Assembly: GCA_049606935.1 (NCBI GenBank)
Contig: JBMYWA010000001.1
Coordinates: 62,001 to 126,000, forward strand
Source of the DNA: CAJXZP01 sp049606935
Lineage (GTDB): Bacteria > Bacteroidota > Bacteroidia > Flavobacteriales_G > Salibacteraceae
Length of the DNA stretch: 64,000 nt
Direction of reading: 5' to 3'
Both the position numbers and the translations under genes were made by a program. This document shows, piece by piece, positions 49,750 through 59,073 of the stretch. Below the pieces are notes generated by a model that ran no database searches, was not told where the DNA came from, and was given only the letters and a program-made list of their open reading frames with translations. Within the stretch, counting starts at the first letter, position 1, and each line of letters begins with the position of its first letter.

Positions 49750-51201
49750 ATGAAGAAAATACTTTTTTCTCTTTTTGCAATTTCCCTTTTTAGTGGAGTT
49801 CATGCCCAACATAATTTCACTTTTAAAATTGATGGTCTTTCAGATACCACAGTGTATCTGGCCAATTACTTTGGTGGAAAGCTTTATTACAATGATACGG
49901 CTGATGTTGACGCGAATGGAGTAGCAAAGTTTATTGGTGAGGATACCAAACCAGGAGGAATTTATGCCTTGATTTACCCAGATAACAAAACCTATTTTCA
50001 AGTGGTTGTTAACGAAACCAATATTGAAATGGAAACTAAATTAATCAATCCGGAAGGGAATATGATGGTTAAGGTATCCGAGGAAAACAAAGCATTTTAT
50101 GAATATTTGAAATTTGTTACCGAAGTGCAATCTACTTTGACCAATTTGAATAATCAAAAGAATGTAGAGGGGGCCGATTTAGAAAAATTGGATCTAAAAA
50201 TTACGGAAGAACAAAAAAAGGCTGAGAAATTTAAGGCGAATTACTTAAAGAAAAATGCACATTTATTTGCCGCAAAAGTTTTGAGTTCGTCTGATGAAAT
50301 TAATGTTCCTGAGTTTGAAAAAGAAGATGGGTCAAGAGATGATGCCAAAAGGTTTAACTATTACCATGATCACTATTTTGACAATGTAGACTTGAACGAT
50401 GATAGATTGATTAGAACACCGGTTATTAATGTAAAGATTGAAACATATTTAACAAAATTAACAGCTCAAACACCTGATTCTATTTGTAATGCAATTAATT
50501 TCCTTACTTCACAGGTATCCGACTCGAGTTTAATGTATAAATACATTATTCAGTATTCCACCAATAAGTTTGAAAAATCTGAAATTATGGGAATGGATGC
50601 GGTGTTTGTGTGTATTGCAGAGAACTATTATTCTAAAGGAAAAGCATGGTGGTTAAGTGATGAACAGCTAACCGACATTTTAAAATTATACAATACCAGA
50701 AAGAATTTGACGGTAGGCACAACTGCCGATAATATTACTTTAATGGACGTTGACTCCAATTGGAAATCATTGCATGATTTAAAAGCAAAATATACGGTAT
50801 TAATTTTTTGGGACCCTAATTGCGGGCATTGTAAAAAGGAGATGCCAAAACTTAAGGAGTTTTATGAAAGTAATAAAGCCAATGGTGTGGAGGTATACTC
50901 TGTAAGTACTGAATTTGATAATAAAGATTGGCCAGCGTTTATTAAAGAACAAGGGTACACTTGGACGGATGTATCAGATAATCCGGAAGTAAACAAAAAC
51001 GCTCAAGAGTACATACTACAAGGAAAAACAACATTGAATAGTTTAAATTTTAGAGATTATTGGGATATATACTCTACTCCGCAACTTTATTTATTAGATG
51101 AGAATAAGGTGATAATTGCAAAAAAACTAAATACAGACCAATTAGAAGACTTTATAGAAAAGTATGAAAAGAGGTTAGAAGCCGAAGGGAAGAAGAACTA
51201 A
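49750..51201 (+). CDS. Exported thioredoxin-fold (TlpA-like) protein with DUF4369-type N-terminus
   Basis: This 483-residue protein has a signal peptide (ending VHAQ), an N-terminal beta domain of DUF4369 type (FKIDGLSDTTVYLANYFGGKLYY, in part), a long helical middle, and a C-terminal thioredoxin domain from about 335 with the redox motif CGHC in WDPNCGHCKKEMPKL. It is probably a periplasmic or surface disulfide reductase/isomerase. The substrate is unknown. It converges on the methyltransferase gene with a 4-bp overlap. Confidence 0.87.
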   Translation: MKKILFSLFAISLFSGVHAQHNFTFKIDGLSDTTVYLANYFGGKLYYNDTADVDANGVAKFIGEDTKPGGIYALIYPDNKTYFQVVVNETNIEMETKLINPEGNMMVKVSEENKAFYEYLKFVTEVQSTLTNLNNQKNVEGADLEKLDLKITEEQKKAEKFKANYLKKNAHLFAAKVLSSSDEINVPEFEKEDGSRDDAKRFNYYHDHYFDNVDLNDDRLIRTPVINVKIETYLTKLTAQTPDSICNAINFLTSQVSDSSLMYKYIIQYSTNKFEKSEIMGMDAVFVCIAENYYSKGKAWWLSDEQLTDILKLYNTRKNLTVGTTADNITLMDVDSNWKSLHDLKAKYTVLIFWDPNCGHCKKEMPKLKEFYESNKANGVEVYSVSTEFDNKDWPAFIKEQGYTWTDVSDNPEVNKNAQEYILQGKTTLNSLNFRDYWDIYSTPQLYLLDENKVIIAKKLNTDQLEDFIEKYEKRLEAEGKKN

Positions 51202-51980
51202 AACTTTATTTTAAAGTGCTGAGAGGATAATCTCGAATCAAAAAATACTATTCCTAAAAAAAATAAATCTAAGGTCACTACCGTTTCGGGGTGGCCTTTT
51301 ATTTTGTTCCAAGCAGAAGTCATTCCTTCAGACCAATGAATATCGTCAAAAATGAAAATTGATTTGGCTGATTTGTATTTAAGCGCCTCTTCAAAGTATT
51401 TCAAAGTAGGTTCTTCTTGATGGTTACCATCAAAAAATATAATATTAGGGTGATTAGCCTTACTAAGTACTGGTACTAGATTTAATTTAAAATCACCAAG
51501 AAGAGTTTTAATATTATTTAGGCCAAGCAGTTTAAAGTTTTCTTGGGCAATTTTTAAAGTCTCTGGGCAACCTTCAAGGGTGAAAACATTTTTGGGGTTA
51601 GCTTTAGAAAAATAAATTGTACTTAAGCCTAATGAAGTGCCCAGCTCAATTACATCTTCAATTTCAAAATATTTAATCATTCTATAAAACAGCCTGCCAT
51701 ATTTGGCCCGTTTAGAACTATTTTTTGCTATGTCGCTAACTTTGCGGCTAGGGCTAGAATTGATATGTGAACCAGCTCCTAGATCGGTGATTTGAATGGT
51801 TCTTGAATCATTAAGTAAAGACTTTCGAAGTAGGTGTAATTTATCAAATTTTGATTTTTCCTTATCGAGATAAACCACTTGCTCTAGAAAATTATAAACA
51901 AAGGGAGAATGAATACCATGCCTGTTGTTTGCGGTTAACTGGTGCATGAAATATTTGTAGAATACCTTTAATTTATTCAT
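51198..51980 (-). CDS. Class-I SAM-dependent methyltransferase (O-methyltransferase-like)
   Basis: This 260-residue enzyme has the SAM-binding motif VIELGTSLGLSTIYFS near the middle, the acidic TLEGCP, and FFDGNHQEEPTLKYFEEA, which suits the O-methyltransferase class acting on small molecules. The N-terminal RHGIHSPFVYNFLEQVVY is typical of a Bacteroidota family. The substrate is unknown. The gene is last in its direction and separated from fabI by a terminator. Confidence 0.85.
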   Translation of the reverse strand: MNKLKVFYKYFMHQLTANNRHGIHSPFVYNFLEQVVYLDKEKSKFDKLHLLRKSLLNDSRTIQITDLGAGSHINSSPSRKVSDIAKNSSKRAKYGRLFYRMIKYFEIEDVIELGTSLGLSTIYFSKANPKNVFTLEGCPETLKIAQENFKLLGLNNIKTLLGDFKLNLVPVLSKANHPNIIFFDGNHQEEPTLKYFEEALKYKSAKSIFIFDDIHWSEGMTSAWNKIKGHPETVVTLDLFFLGIVFFDSRLSSQHFKIKF

Positions 51981-51993
51981 AATTCAAAAATGC

Positions 51994-52026
51994 ATAAAAA
52001 AAGGGTGGAAGAACCACCCTTAAAAA
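51994..52026 (-). terminator. Terminator of fabI
   Basis: On the minus strand, AAGGGTGG pairs with CCACCCTT around a 5-nt loop and runs into seven T residues. It lies 20 bp after the fabI stop. Confidence 0.9.
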
Positions 52027-52045
52027 CATTATATAATAGAGGGAA

Positions 52046-52858
52046 TTACATTCCGTACTTTTCCATTACTTTTTCACTAATTCCAGTAAAAGAGAAACCT
52101 CCATCATGAAATAAGTTTTGCATAGTAACCATTCTGGTATAATCCGAGAACATCATCACTGTATAGTCTGCACATTGGTCTGCAGATGCATTTCCTAAAG
52201 GAGAAATATCCTCTGCAAAATTGATAAATGAGTCAAAGCCACCAACACCTTTTCCTGCAGTGGTAAGCGTAGGAGATTGAGAGATAGTATTTACACGAAC
52301 CTTTTTAGAATTACCATACTGATAACCAAAGTTTCTAGTAATTGATTCCATTAAAGATTTCGCATCTGCCATATCGTTGTAGCCTGGAAATGCTCTTTGT
52401 GCAGCCACAAATGACAAGCTAATAATTGAGCCCCATTCTGCCATAGCATCCATTTTATAAGCAGTTTGCAATACTCTATGTAAAGACATTGCCGAAACAT
52501 CTAAGGTTTTATGGAACCAATCGTGATTTAGGTCGGTATATTTCTTTCCTTTTCTAACATTTGGTGACATTCCTATAGAATGTAAAATGAAATCTAAAGG
52601 TCCTCCAAGAATTTCTACGGCTTGCGAAATTAAGCTTTCAAGGTCTTCGTTACTCGTAGCATCTGCTGGAATAATTTCAGAATTTGTGTCTTTTGCTAAT
52701 TGGTTTAAAGCTCCCATTCTTAAGGCAATTGGAGCGTTAGTTAAAACAAACGTAGCACCCTCTTCATGCGCTTTAATAGCTGTTTTCCACGCAATTGAAT
52801 TTTCATCAAGAGCACCGAAAATGATTCCTCTTTTTCCTTTTAAAAGATTGTTTCCCAT
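52046..52858 (-). CDS. fabI: Enoyl-[acyl-carrier-protein] reductase FabI
   Basis: This 270-residue SDR-type reductase performs the last step of fatty acid elongation. N-terminal GIIFGALDENSIAW gives the NADH site, and the catalytic pair is Tyr160/Lys167 (FPGYNDMADAK). The position of the first conserved Tyr of classical FabI holds Phe150 (LSFVAAQR). Flavobacterial relatives have TYMAAQR, so this is a local variant. The QSPTLTTAGKGV loop and C-terminal SFTGISEKVMEKY match. It is monocistronic with its own promoter and terminator. Confidence 0.95.
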   Translation of the reverse strand: MGNNLLKGKRGIIFGALDENSIAWKTAIKAHEEGATFVLTNAPIALRMGALNQLAKDTNSEIIPADATSNEDLESLISQAVEILGGPLDFILHSIGMSPNVRKGKKYTDLNHDWFHKTLDVSAMSLHRVLQTAYKMDAMAEWGSIISLSFVAAQRAFPGYNDMADAKSLMESITRNFGYQYGNSKKVRVNTISQSPTLTTAGKGVGGFDSFINFAEDISPLGNASADQCADYTVMMFSDYTRMVTMQNLFHDGGFSFTGISEKVMEKYGM

Positions 52859-52877
52859 ATCAATTTTAATTAGCTAG

Positions 52878-52885
52878 CAAAGATA
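52878..52885 (-). promoter_or_regulatory. -7 element TATCTTTG for fabI
   Basis: A perfect TAnnTTTG match ending 19 bp before the ATG at 52858. Confidence 0.6.
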
Positions 52886-52959
52886 TTCTTTTATGATAAA
52901 AAGCACTTTATTTTAATTCAAATTATCAAAACCTCTTATTGGAAACTCATTTAAGGTAT

Positions 52960-53667
52960 TTATCTTCTTGGGGTGTCGTTTTTATCTTCAAAATAATATC
53001 GGAAGTCTAAACTAAAAAATGTTCCATTTTGGGGAATTGACATCGCTGCATAAGAGTCATTAATTCCACCAAAAAGCGCTGTAAAAGGACTGGTAAAGGG
53101 TTGATTATAAGCTAGACCAAAATAAAATGTTCCTTTATTTACTGGATGGATTTCCCATCCTACATTTGCTAAAAAGGAACCGCTTACCCAGCTTTTTCGA
53201 ATTAGTTCCATTTTCCATTCGTAATTGTAGGTACTTACATCGCTTGGATAGAGATCTAATTGACCTCCCAAAGCCACATTAAAATACGAATTATCCGACC
53301 CTTTTAATCTTACCATGGCCTTAAATGGAATTTCATAGCCAATCATTCTATAATTCAAATTACTTGTATAACCACTAAATACGCTATCAATGTTTGCTGT
53401 ATAGTTTCTTTGGGTAAAGCGTAAGCCTGTTTCTACAGCAAGAACGGAGGTAAACTCTTTCCTTATGGTCATTCCAAAAGAATATCCAAATTCTTGTTTA
53501 ATTGCAATGACCACAGAATCTGTTTTATCTGAAATAGCATCGTTACTGAAAACCCCACTTCCTAACATGGGTTTAAACTGAAACCCACCCTTGTAACCTT
53601 TACTTTGCGAAAATAGAGATAGCCCCGAACAGCATATAATTAGTAATAAAAGGTACTGGATTTTCAT
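52960..53667 (-). CDS. Outer-membrane beta-barrel protein
   Basis: This 235-residue exported protein has a signal peptide (ending FSQ) and alternating hydrophobic strands (SGVFSNDAISD, FGYSFGMTIRKEF, ALGGQLDLYP, FYFGLAYNQPF), ending FSLDFRYYFEDK. It resembles PorT/outer-membrane-protein-type 8-strand barrels. Ligand unknown. It is third and last in an M23-led operon, starting 1 bp after the previous stop. Confidence 0.78.
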   Translation of the reverse strand: MKIQYLLLLIICCSGLSLFSQSKGYKGGFQFKPMLGSGVFSNDAISDKTDSVVIAIKQEFGYSFGMTIRKEFTSVLAVETGLRFTQRNYTANIDSVFSGYTSNLNYRMIGYEIPFKAMVRLKGSDNSYFNVALGGQLDLYPSDVSTYNYEWKMELIRKSWVSGSFLANVGWEIHPVNKGTFYFGLAYNQPFTSPFTALFGGINDSYAAMSIPQNGTFFSLDFRYYFEDKNDTPRR

Positions 53668-53668
53668 T

Positions 53669-54013
53669 TTATTGAGTTTTTAAGTATCCTATGATAGCTA
53701 TAGTAAGAATTATAACCATAAATATTACAAGTCCGTATCTTAAAATTGGGAATTGAAGAAAAGGCTTTCGAAACTCTCCAATACTTAAATGATTTAATTT
53801 AATGATATCTTTCTCGTTAACTTTATTAACGGCAAAAAAGTAATGGTAGGTTGGTTCAGTATTATCATAATTGTATTCAAACCAATAATTATGTTTCTCT
53901 AAAAGTTGTTTGAAAAAATTACTTTCTAACTCAGATTTAAAAAAAAATACGGTGTATCTATTATCCGATGGATGTTCTCTCCAATTCGTGAAATCAAACG
54001 AAGGTAAATTCAT
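53669..54013 (-). CDS. Small C-terminally anchored membrane protein of unknown function
   Basis: This 114-residue protein has a soluble N-terminal region (DFTNWREHPSDNRYTVFFF, with FFKQLLEKHNYWFEY) and one C-terminal membrane helix (about 91-110). It overlaps the M23 stop by 4 bp (ATGA) and precedes the beta-barrel gene by 1 bp, so the three are co-transcribed. No family is recognised. Confidence 0.7.
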   Translation of the reverse strand: MNLPSFDFTNWREHPSDNRYTVFFFKSELESNFFKQLLEKHNYWFEYNYDNTEPTYHYFFAVNKVNEKDIIKLNHLSIGEFRKPFLQFPILRYGLVIFMVIILTIAIIGYLKTQ

Positions 54014-55119
54014 ATTACTCGTAACTTTTGTCCTACAGATAAACGTGAATTTCTATTAATTCCATTCAGTTTGCAAATTTTGCTAATTGTAGTTCCATAA
54101 TTTGCTGCAATTTTATACAAATAATCTCCATTTTGCACTACATAGAATACACTTCCTTTTGGGTATCCTGCAAATCCATTTTTTGTTTTATGTAGAACTA
54201 GGGTGTTATTAATTAACGATTGAGTAGAGTAGTCTACAAAATTTAAAGGGTTGATGGGGTAGCCCTTAAATCTAACTTCCCAATGCAAGTGACTACCTGT
54301 TGAATGGCCCGAACTACCTCCTAAACCAATCAATTCACCAGCTGTAACAATCTGTCCTGGTTTAACCTTTATTCTATGCAAGTGTGCATACAGTGTTTCT
54401 AGTCCGTTAAAATGTCTCACAACTACCACTCGGCCATATCCACTATAAGTTCTAGCTACTCTTACCATACCAGAGAATGCGGTAACTACGGTGTCCCAAA
54501 CTTGTAAATCAATGTCAATTCCTTTATGCATTCGTCCATCTCGCCATCCAAATTTTGAAGTGAGTTTATCATTCACTGGCATTACAAATTTTTTACTTCT
54601 TATTGTACCTATTAATTGAAGCTCAATAATAGAGTCTCTAGAGGCCAATTTAGTGGTGTTGTATGGATTTGGAGTAATAGTGTTCCAAGAATGATAATAA
54701 TAATCTGCTGGGTAATCACTAGTGTCTATTAATTCTGATTCAAAATTGGCTAATGTGTTTTGGTGGTTTGATAGGTATCTATTCAGTTCATTGATTAATG
54801 GATATGGAACTTCAGCAAGATCAAATAAAGAGTCTATGGTTTCATAGATCTCCTCAAACTCCATGGTTCTTATTTTTATGAAAACCTGCACTTGTGCTAA
54901 ATGCTCTTTTGGTATGGGAACAAGTAGAGAAAGGGAGTCGCGATAAGCTATTAAGTCTTTGGTGCTTAAACTATCAATATGAGAAAATAAATATTCGTTA
55001 CCGTAAACTACTTGTGCCAAAGCTGTATCTCTAGGGTTTAAACTAGAGCAATTATTAGCCTTTGATATTAAAGTACTTAAAAGTAACCCACAAATTATTA
55101 GATACTTTGGTAGTTGCAT
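54010..55119 (-). CDS. M23-family peptidoglycan endopeptidase with C-terminal LysM domain
   Basis: This 369-residue exported protein has a signal peptide, a helical N-terminal region, the LytM/M23 domain with HKGIDIDL and SHLHWEV zinc ligands (about 195-300), and a C-terminal LysM domain (YVVQNGDYLYKIAANYGT...LSVGQKLRVI, cited in part). It probably cleaves peptide cross-links in the cell wall. ATG 55119 is chosen because the TACATTTG -7 box lies 10 bp upstream, which makes the GTG at 55125 unlikely. Confidence 0.92.
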   Translation of the reverse strand: MQLPKYLIICGLLLSTLISKANNCSSLNPRDTALAQVVYGNEYLFSHIDSLSTKDLIAYRDSLSLLVPIPKEHLAQVQVFIKIRTMEFEEIYETIDSLFDLAEVPYPLINELNRYLSNHQNTLANFESELIDTSDYPADYYYHSWNTITPNPYNTTKLASRDSIIELQLIGTIRSKKFVMPVNDKLTSKFGWRDGRMHKGIDIDLQVWDTVVTAFSGMVRVARTYSGYGRVVVVRHFNGLETLYAHLHRIKVKPGQIVTAGELIGLGGSSGHSTGSHLHWEVRFKGYPINPLNFVDYSTQSLINNTLVLHKTKNGFAGYPKGSVFYVVQNGDYLYKIAANYGTTISKICKLNGINRNSRLSVGQKLRVI

Positions 55120-55129
55120 AGTCACATTG

Positions 55130-55137
55130 CAAATGTA
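55130..55137 (-). promoter_or_regulatory. -7 element TACATTTG for the M23 operon
   Basis: A perfect TAnnTTTG match only 10 bp before the ATG at 55119, so the mRNA is probably almost leaderless. Confidence 0.6.
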
Positions 55138-55165
55138 CCATTACTTGGCAAATCAGAAAACGCGA

Positions 55166-56401
55166 TTAAAGTAGGGGTAAACTAACTATAAATGTGGTTC
55201 CTTGATTTTCAGAACTTGAAAAATTTAGAGTTCCATTTAATTCTTCAATTGACTTTTTAACTATGGCAAGTCCTAAACCAACACCTTCAATATCGTTTGT
55301 ATTAGAGGCACGATGAAACATTTCAAATAAATATTTTTGATCTTTTTCAGGGATTCCTAAGCCGTAGTCTATAACTGAAAAATGTAGTTGATTGTCTTGA
55401 ATATTAAAGTTTACCTCAATAACCTCTGCATCTGGCGAATATTTTGCCGCATTGCTTAAAAGATTAGTAAATATTTGTGTGAACAATCGTTTGTCTGTTT
55501 TAACTAAGGTAGGAATCTCGGATTCAATTTCTAGCAAGATAGAGTGATTTTTTCCTATTCCGGTTTCAATAGTGTCAACAATACTTGAAATTAATTCTCT
55601 TAAATGGGTGGGTTCAATTTCTGGTTTTAAAGATCCAGATTCAATTTTTCCGATTAAAAGAGTTTCGTTAATTATATTGGTTAAGGAGTTTACCGACTTA
55701 TCAATGCTTTTTATATGCTTGTTAATAGCTTCGGGAGGTGATTGGTTTTCAATGTGAATATCAATTAGCTCGGCAGAGCTTTTAATGCTGGTAAGTGGAG
55801 TTTTAATTTCGTGAGAAATAATGTTTACAATTCTAGATTTTAACTCATTTAACTCTCTTTCCTTTGCCAGTGAAACCTTTAACTGAGCCTCAGATTTTTT
55901 TCTTTTACCTACTTCTTTTTTTAAGTCTAAATTCCTGGATTTAATTTCGGCAGTTCTTTCTTTAACTTTTTCTTCAAGGTTGGAATTTAATTGTTGAAGA
56001 AGGTTTTGGCTTTGAATTAATTCGTTTTCAAGATTGAACCGCTGCATCGACAATTCAATAACTGTTTGCAGCACACCTTCGGTAACAGGTTTTGATATAT
56101 ATCCGTACGGATGAGTTTTTAAAGCTCTACCTAATGTGTTTTTATCTGAAACTCCAGTAATATACACCACAGGTAAACCATGTTCTTCCATTATTTGATT
56201 GGTAACAGAAATTCCATCCAATTCTCCTGGAAGAGAAATATCCATCAAAACTAGGTCAACCTCCTTTTTTTGAACCAATTCTATTGCTTCTAAACCAGAA
56301 TAGGCAATACCTACTGATTCATGCCCCATTTGAGTAACCACTCGTTGAACAAACATTGCGGTTACTTTATCATCTTCGGTGATTAGAATTTTGTATGACA
56401 T
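55166..56401 (-). CDS. Receiver-histidine kinase hybrid (receiver first)
   Basis: This 411-residue soluble protein has an N-terminal receiver domain (acidic pocket Asp10/Asp11, phosphoacceptor Asp54, Lys104 in YISKPV). A coiled coil follows at about 120-185, then HisKA with His197 (IISHEIKTPL) and an HATPase domain to the end (NLLSNAAKYSPD, GLGIPEKDQKYLFEMF, GVGLGLAIV). No sensor or membrane segment is present, so it probably reads an upstream phosphorelay. It is divergent from a Crp/Fnr gene with a 133-bp gap. Confidence 0.92.
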   Translation of the reverse strand: MSYKILITEDDKVTAMFVQRVVTQMGHESVGIAYSGLEAIELVQKKEVDLVLMDISLPGELDGISVTNQIMEEHGLPVVYITGVSDKNTLGRALKTHPYGYISKPVTEGVLQTVIELSMQRFNLENELIQSQNLLQQLNSNLEEKVKERTAEIKSRNLDLKKEVGKRKKSEAQLKVSLAKERELNELKSRIVNIISHEIKTPLTSIKSSAELIDIHIENQSPPEAINKHIKSIDKSVNSLTNIINETLLIGKIESGSLKPEIEPTHLRELISSIVDTIETGIGKNHSILLEIESEIPTLVKTDKRLFTQIFTNLLSNAAKYSPDAEVIEVNFNIQDNQLHFSVIDYGLGIPEKDQKYLFEMFHRASNTNDIEGVGLGLAIVKKSIEELNGTLNFSSSENQGTTFIVSLPLL

Positions 56402-56534
56402 AGCTTAAATAAAAGGTTGGCTAAAATACGAAATTAGACCTTAATTTTAGGATGATTATTACAATAATTAATTGAGAAAAAACATGACTTTAATTGGTTA
56501 AAATTATTTTATTTGTAGTGAAAATAAATCGATC

Positions 56535-57245
56535 ATGAGAGGACGTAGAATAAGTATTACCTGTGAGGAGTGTCAAGTCAGAGATATTTCGAAGTTTGGA
56601 ACCCTGTGCAAAGAAAACATGGGTAATATGAACTACAATAAATCTTGCACAGCCTACAAAAAGGGCCAAATAATTTTTCATGAAGATACTAGACCTTTAG
56701 GCGTTTTCTGTGTAAATAAAGGAAAGCTAAAAGTGTATAAAACAGGTGATGACGGTAAAGATCAAATAATTCAAATTTCCAAGCCCGGTGATTTGCTAGG
56801 TTATAGAGCCATGATTGGTGAAGATTTATATCCGGTTACTGCCGAAGCTTTAGAGGATGTTCAAGTTTGTTTTGTTCCAAAATCTGAATTTCAAAGGTTA
56901 TTGGATGAATCCAAGGATTTTAGCAATCGACTTTTAAAAGAAGCATGTCATGAGTTAGGACAAATGACCGAATTGTTGACCAATCTTGCTCAAAAAACAG
57001 TGAGAGAGCGTTTAGCTGTTTCTTTACTTATGTTGAAAGATATTTATATAAATGAAGAGGACCCTTCACAATTGGCTGAAATTAACTTAACAAGAGAAGA
57101 TTTAGCAAATATTGTTGGAACCGCCACAGAAACAATAATTAGATTATTACATGACTTTAAAGAAGAGAATTTAATAAAAACTAATGGTAGAAAAATCATG
57201 GTTTTAGATGCTCAACGACTGGTTAAGGTGGGCAATATTTATTAA
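56535..57245 (+). CDS. Crp/Fnr-family transcriptional regulator with N-terminal cysteines
   Basis: This 236-residue regulator has four N-terminal cysteines (10, 13, 25, 38), a cyclic-nucleotide-type beta-roll (about 40-150, PGDLLGYRAMIG) and a winged helix-turn-helix (about 175-225, LTREDLANIVGTATETIIR). The cysteines resemble, but do not match, the Fnr iron-sulfur pattern. A redox or oxygen sensor role is a possibility only. It is divergent from the receiver-kinase gene, and a strong terminator follows. Confidence 0.92.
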   Translation: MRGRRISITCEECQVRDISKFGTLCKENMGNMNYNKSCTAYKKGQIIFHEDTRPLGVFCVNKGKLKVYKTGDDGKDQIIQISKPGDLLGYRAMIGEDLYPVTAEALEDVQVCFVPKSEFQRLLDESKDFSNRLLKEACHELGQMTELLTNLAQKTVRERLAVSLLMLKDIYINEEDPSQLAEINLTREDLANIVGTATETIIRLLHDFKEENLIKTNGRKIMVLDAQRLVKVGNIY

Positions 57246-57265
57246 GAACTAAACATAAAAGCAAT

Positions 57266-57296
57266 AAAAAAGGGGAGCATTTGCTCCCCTTTTTTA
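57266..57296. terminator. Bidirectional terminator after the Crp/Fnr gene
   Basis: AAAAAAGGGGAGCA and TGCTCCCCTTTTTT form a 14-bp perfect stem with a two-base gap. It ends both the Crp/Fnr gene and the opposing T9SS gene. Confidence 0.92.
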
Positions 57297-57312
57297 TTGA
57301 ATTCAATTAAAA

Positions 57313-58071
57313 CTATTGAATAAATACTTTTTGTGCTTGAGAAGTTCCGTTTTCTGTTTGCACCGAAATAATGTAAACACCTGAAGTTAGACTTGAAATG
57401 TCAAAAGTTTCGTTGAAATCTTGGCCTCCGTTAGTAGAAGTAATTGCCGTTACAACTTGCCCGGTAATACTCATCAATTTCAACTCTGTTACTGAACCAG
57501 AATTCTTAACAAAAACAGTCATTAAATCACCATTAGTCTTAATATTTGAAATTTCAGCATTTACCAAGTCGTTAATCCCAACCGGCCATTGAAAAGTGAA
57601 ATCTTCACACAATTCTTTGTTAGCATCTGAAATGGTTACAAAAGGAGGGTTTACCGAACCTGGAGCAAAAACTGCATTTACCAAATCCACACAAATCTCA
57701 TGAGTTCCCTCTTCTCCTTGTGGAGCCCAAGTGTTACTTAAAATGGAAGTTTGTGATTGACCTGGAGCCAAATCATTTGGGTTTGGTAAAATAATCCAGT
57801 CAATTGACCCAGTGGTTGGGTCTTCAATTTGTACTCCATCTACTGTTACTCTATAAGTAAAGGTGGTAAAACCACCCGGGTATACAAATCCATTCGTTTC
57901 ATTATTGGTAATGTTAACTACCAATTCGGTTGAACCACTTCCATCTGGCTCGGTAATTACTACTCCTGCAGGCTTAGTATAGCTGTCAACAGAAACTAAC
58001 CCAACAGGGGTTTGAGCAAAAGAAAGGGTGCCTAAGCCCATTGATAAAGCAAAAAGTAAAAGTTTTTTCAT
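57313..58071 (-). CDS. Secreted T9SS type-A protein of unknown function
   Basis: This 252-residue protein has a signal peptide (ending SFAQ), beta-sandwich strands with ITNNETNGFVYPGGFTTFTYRV and APGQSQTSILSNTW, and then a C-terminal type-A sorting domain of about 70 residues (LKLMSITGQVV, ISSLTSGVYIISVQTENGTSQAQKVFIQ, in part). It is predicted to be surface-exposed. No catalytic residues are seen. Confidence 0.82.
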   Translation of the reverse strand: MKKLLLFALSMGLGTLSFAQTPVGLVSVDSYTKPAGVVITEPDGSGSTELVVNITNNETNGFVYPGGFTTFTYRVTVDGVQIEDPTTGSIDWIILPNPNDLAPGQSQTSILSNTWAPQGEEGTHEICVDLVNAVFAPGSVNPPFVTISDANKELCEDFTFQWPVGINDLVNAEISNIKTNGDLMTVFVKNSGSVTELKLMSITGQVVTAITSTNGGQDFNETFDISSLTSGVYIISVQTENGTSQAQKVFIQ

Positions 58072-58227
58072 AAATAAATATTATTAAGTAAAATTAGTAA
58101 TTCATATTGGGCTCTAAAGTAGGGAAAAGAATTTAAATATTAAACTAATATTTAAAACTAATGTATGATTCATTAACCCCCAGTAAATTTAATTATTGGC
58201 GTAGAAAATAATTAGGGTTTTAATTAC

Positions 58228-59073
58228 TTAATTTACTCCAATTGCCCGATTTAATTCATCGATAATTTTAGCGGATACCTTGTGAAAATACCTTTTATTT
58301 TCATAGCCAATAATCCAGTTTACACCAGTTATTGCGTTCGAGGTAAAAACTTCCTCTGCTTGTTCTAGAGCATTAACACCTACCGGAGTTTCTAAAACCT
58401 CAAGGCCAAGGGAAGGAGCTATGGCTAAAATATTTTGACGCATTACACCCGGTAAACAACCTTCAGAAAGAGGGGGAGTAATTAACCGGTTGTGAATAAC
58501 CATAAAAATATTGGAGCTAATAGTTTCACATACCAGCCCTTTTGAGTTTAAAATCAAAAGGTCGTCCACTCCTTTTTTATTTTTTGAAATTCCTGCTTTT
58601 ACAAAAAGTAATGCATTGGCCGACTTTAAAGTGTTGAATGGATGAATTGGTTTAAAAATTTCATCAAAAACACCTAAGGTTAAACCTGTTTCGTTTAATT
58701 CGTATTTATTGGAATGCGTTTGAGATTCTAAAAGAACAGAAATATCATTGGTTTCTGGTGAATAATAGCCTCCATTTTTTCTAAAAATGGTTAGTCTAAC
58801 TCTTGCTCCATCTTTGTTCCTATTTCTTATTAACAACCGTTTTATTTCTTCATTTAAAACCGTTTTTAATAACTGATCGCTCCATTCAAATTCAAGTACT
58901 TCCATACCCGCATATAAACGCTGCAAATGAGCTTCTAAAAATAAAGGGGTCCCGTCCACACATTTTATAGTTTCAAATAAGGCATCACCATATTTAAAAC
59001 CTCTATTTTTAGTTGAAAATACAGGTGCGTCATATGGAAGAAGCTTTCCATCTAAACTTATGTAACCGCTCAT
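58228..59073 (-). CDS. Class-IV PLP aminotransferase, probably aminodeoxychorismate lyase-like
   Basis: This 281-residue fold-type-IV PLP enzyme carries the N-terminal GFKYGDALFETIKC, the PLP lysine in NTLKSANALLFVKAG and the glutamate in GLVCETISSNIFMV, plus PPLSEGCLPGVMRQN. The size fits 4-amino-4-deoxychorismate lyase (PabC) better than branched-chain aminotransferase, which is usually near 300-350 residues. PabA (25499) in the same window supports that reading but does not prove it. It overlaps gmhB by 4 bp. Confidence 0.82.
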   Translation of the reverse strand: MSGYISLDGKLLPYDAPVFSTKNRGFKYGDALFETIKCVDGTPLFLEAHLQRLYAGMEVLEFEWSDQLLKTVLNEEIKRLLIRNRNKDGARVRLTIFRKNGGYYSPETNDISVLLESQTHSNKYELNETGLTLGVFDEIFKPIHPFNTLKSANALLFVKAGISKNKKGVDDLLILNSKGLVCETISSNIFMVIHNRLITPPLSEGCLPGVMRQNILAIAPSLGLEVLETPVGVNALEQAEEVFTSNAITGVNWIIGYENKRYFHKVSAKIIDELNRAIGVN

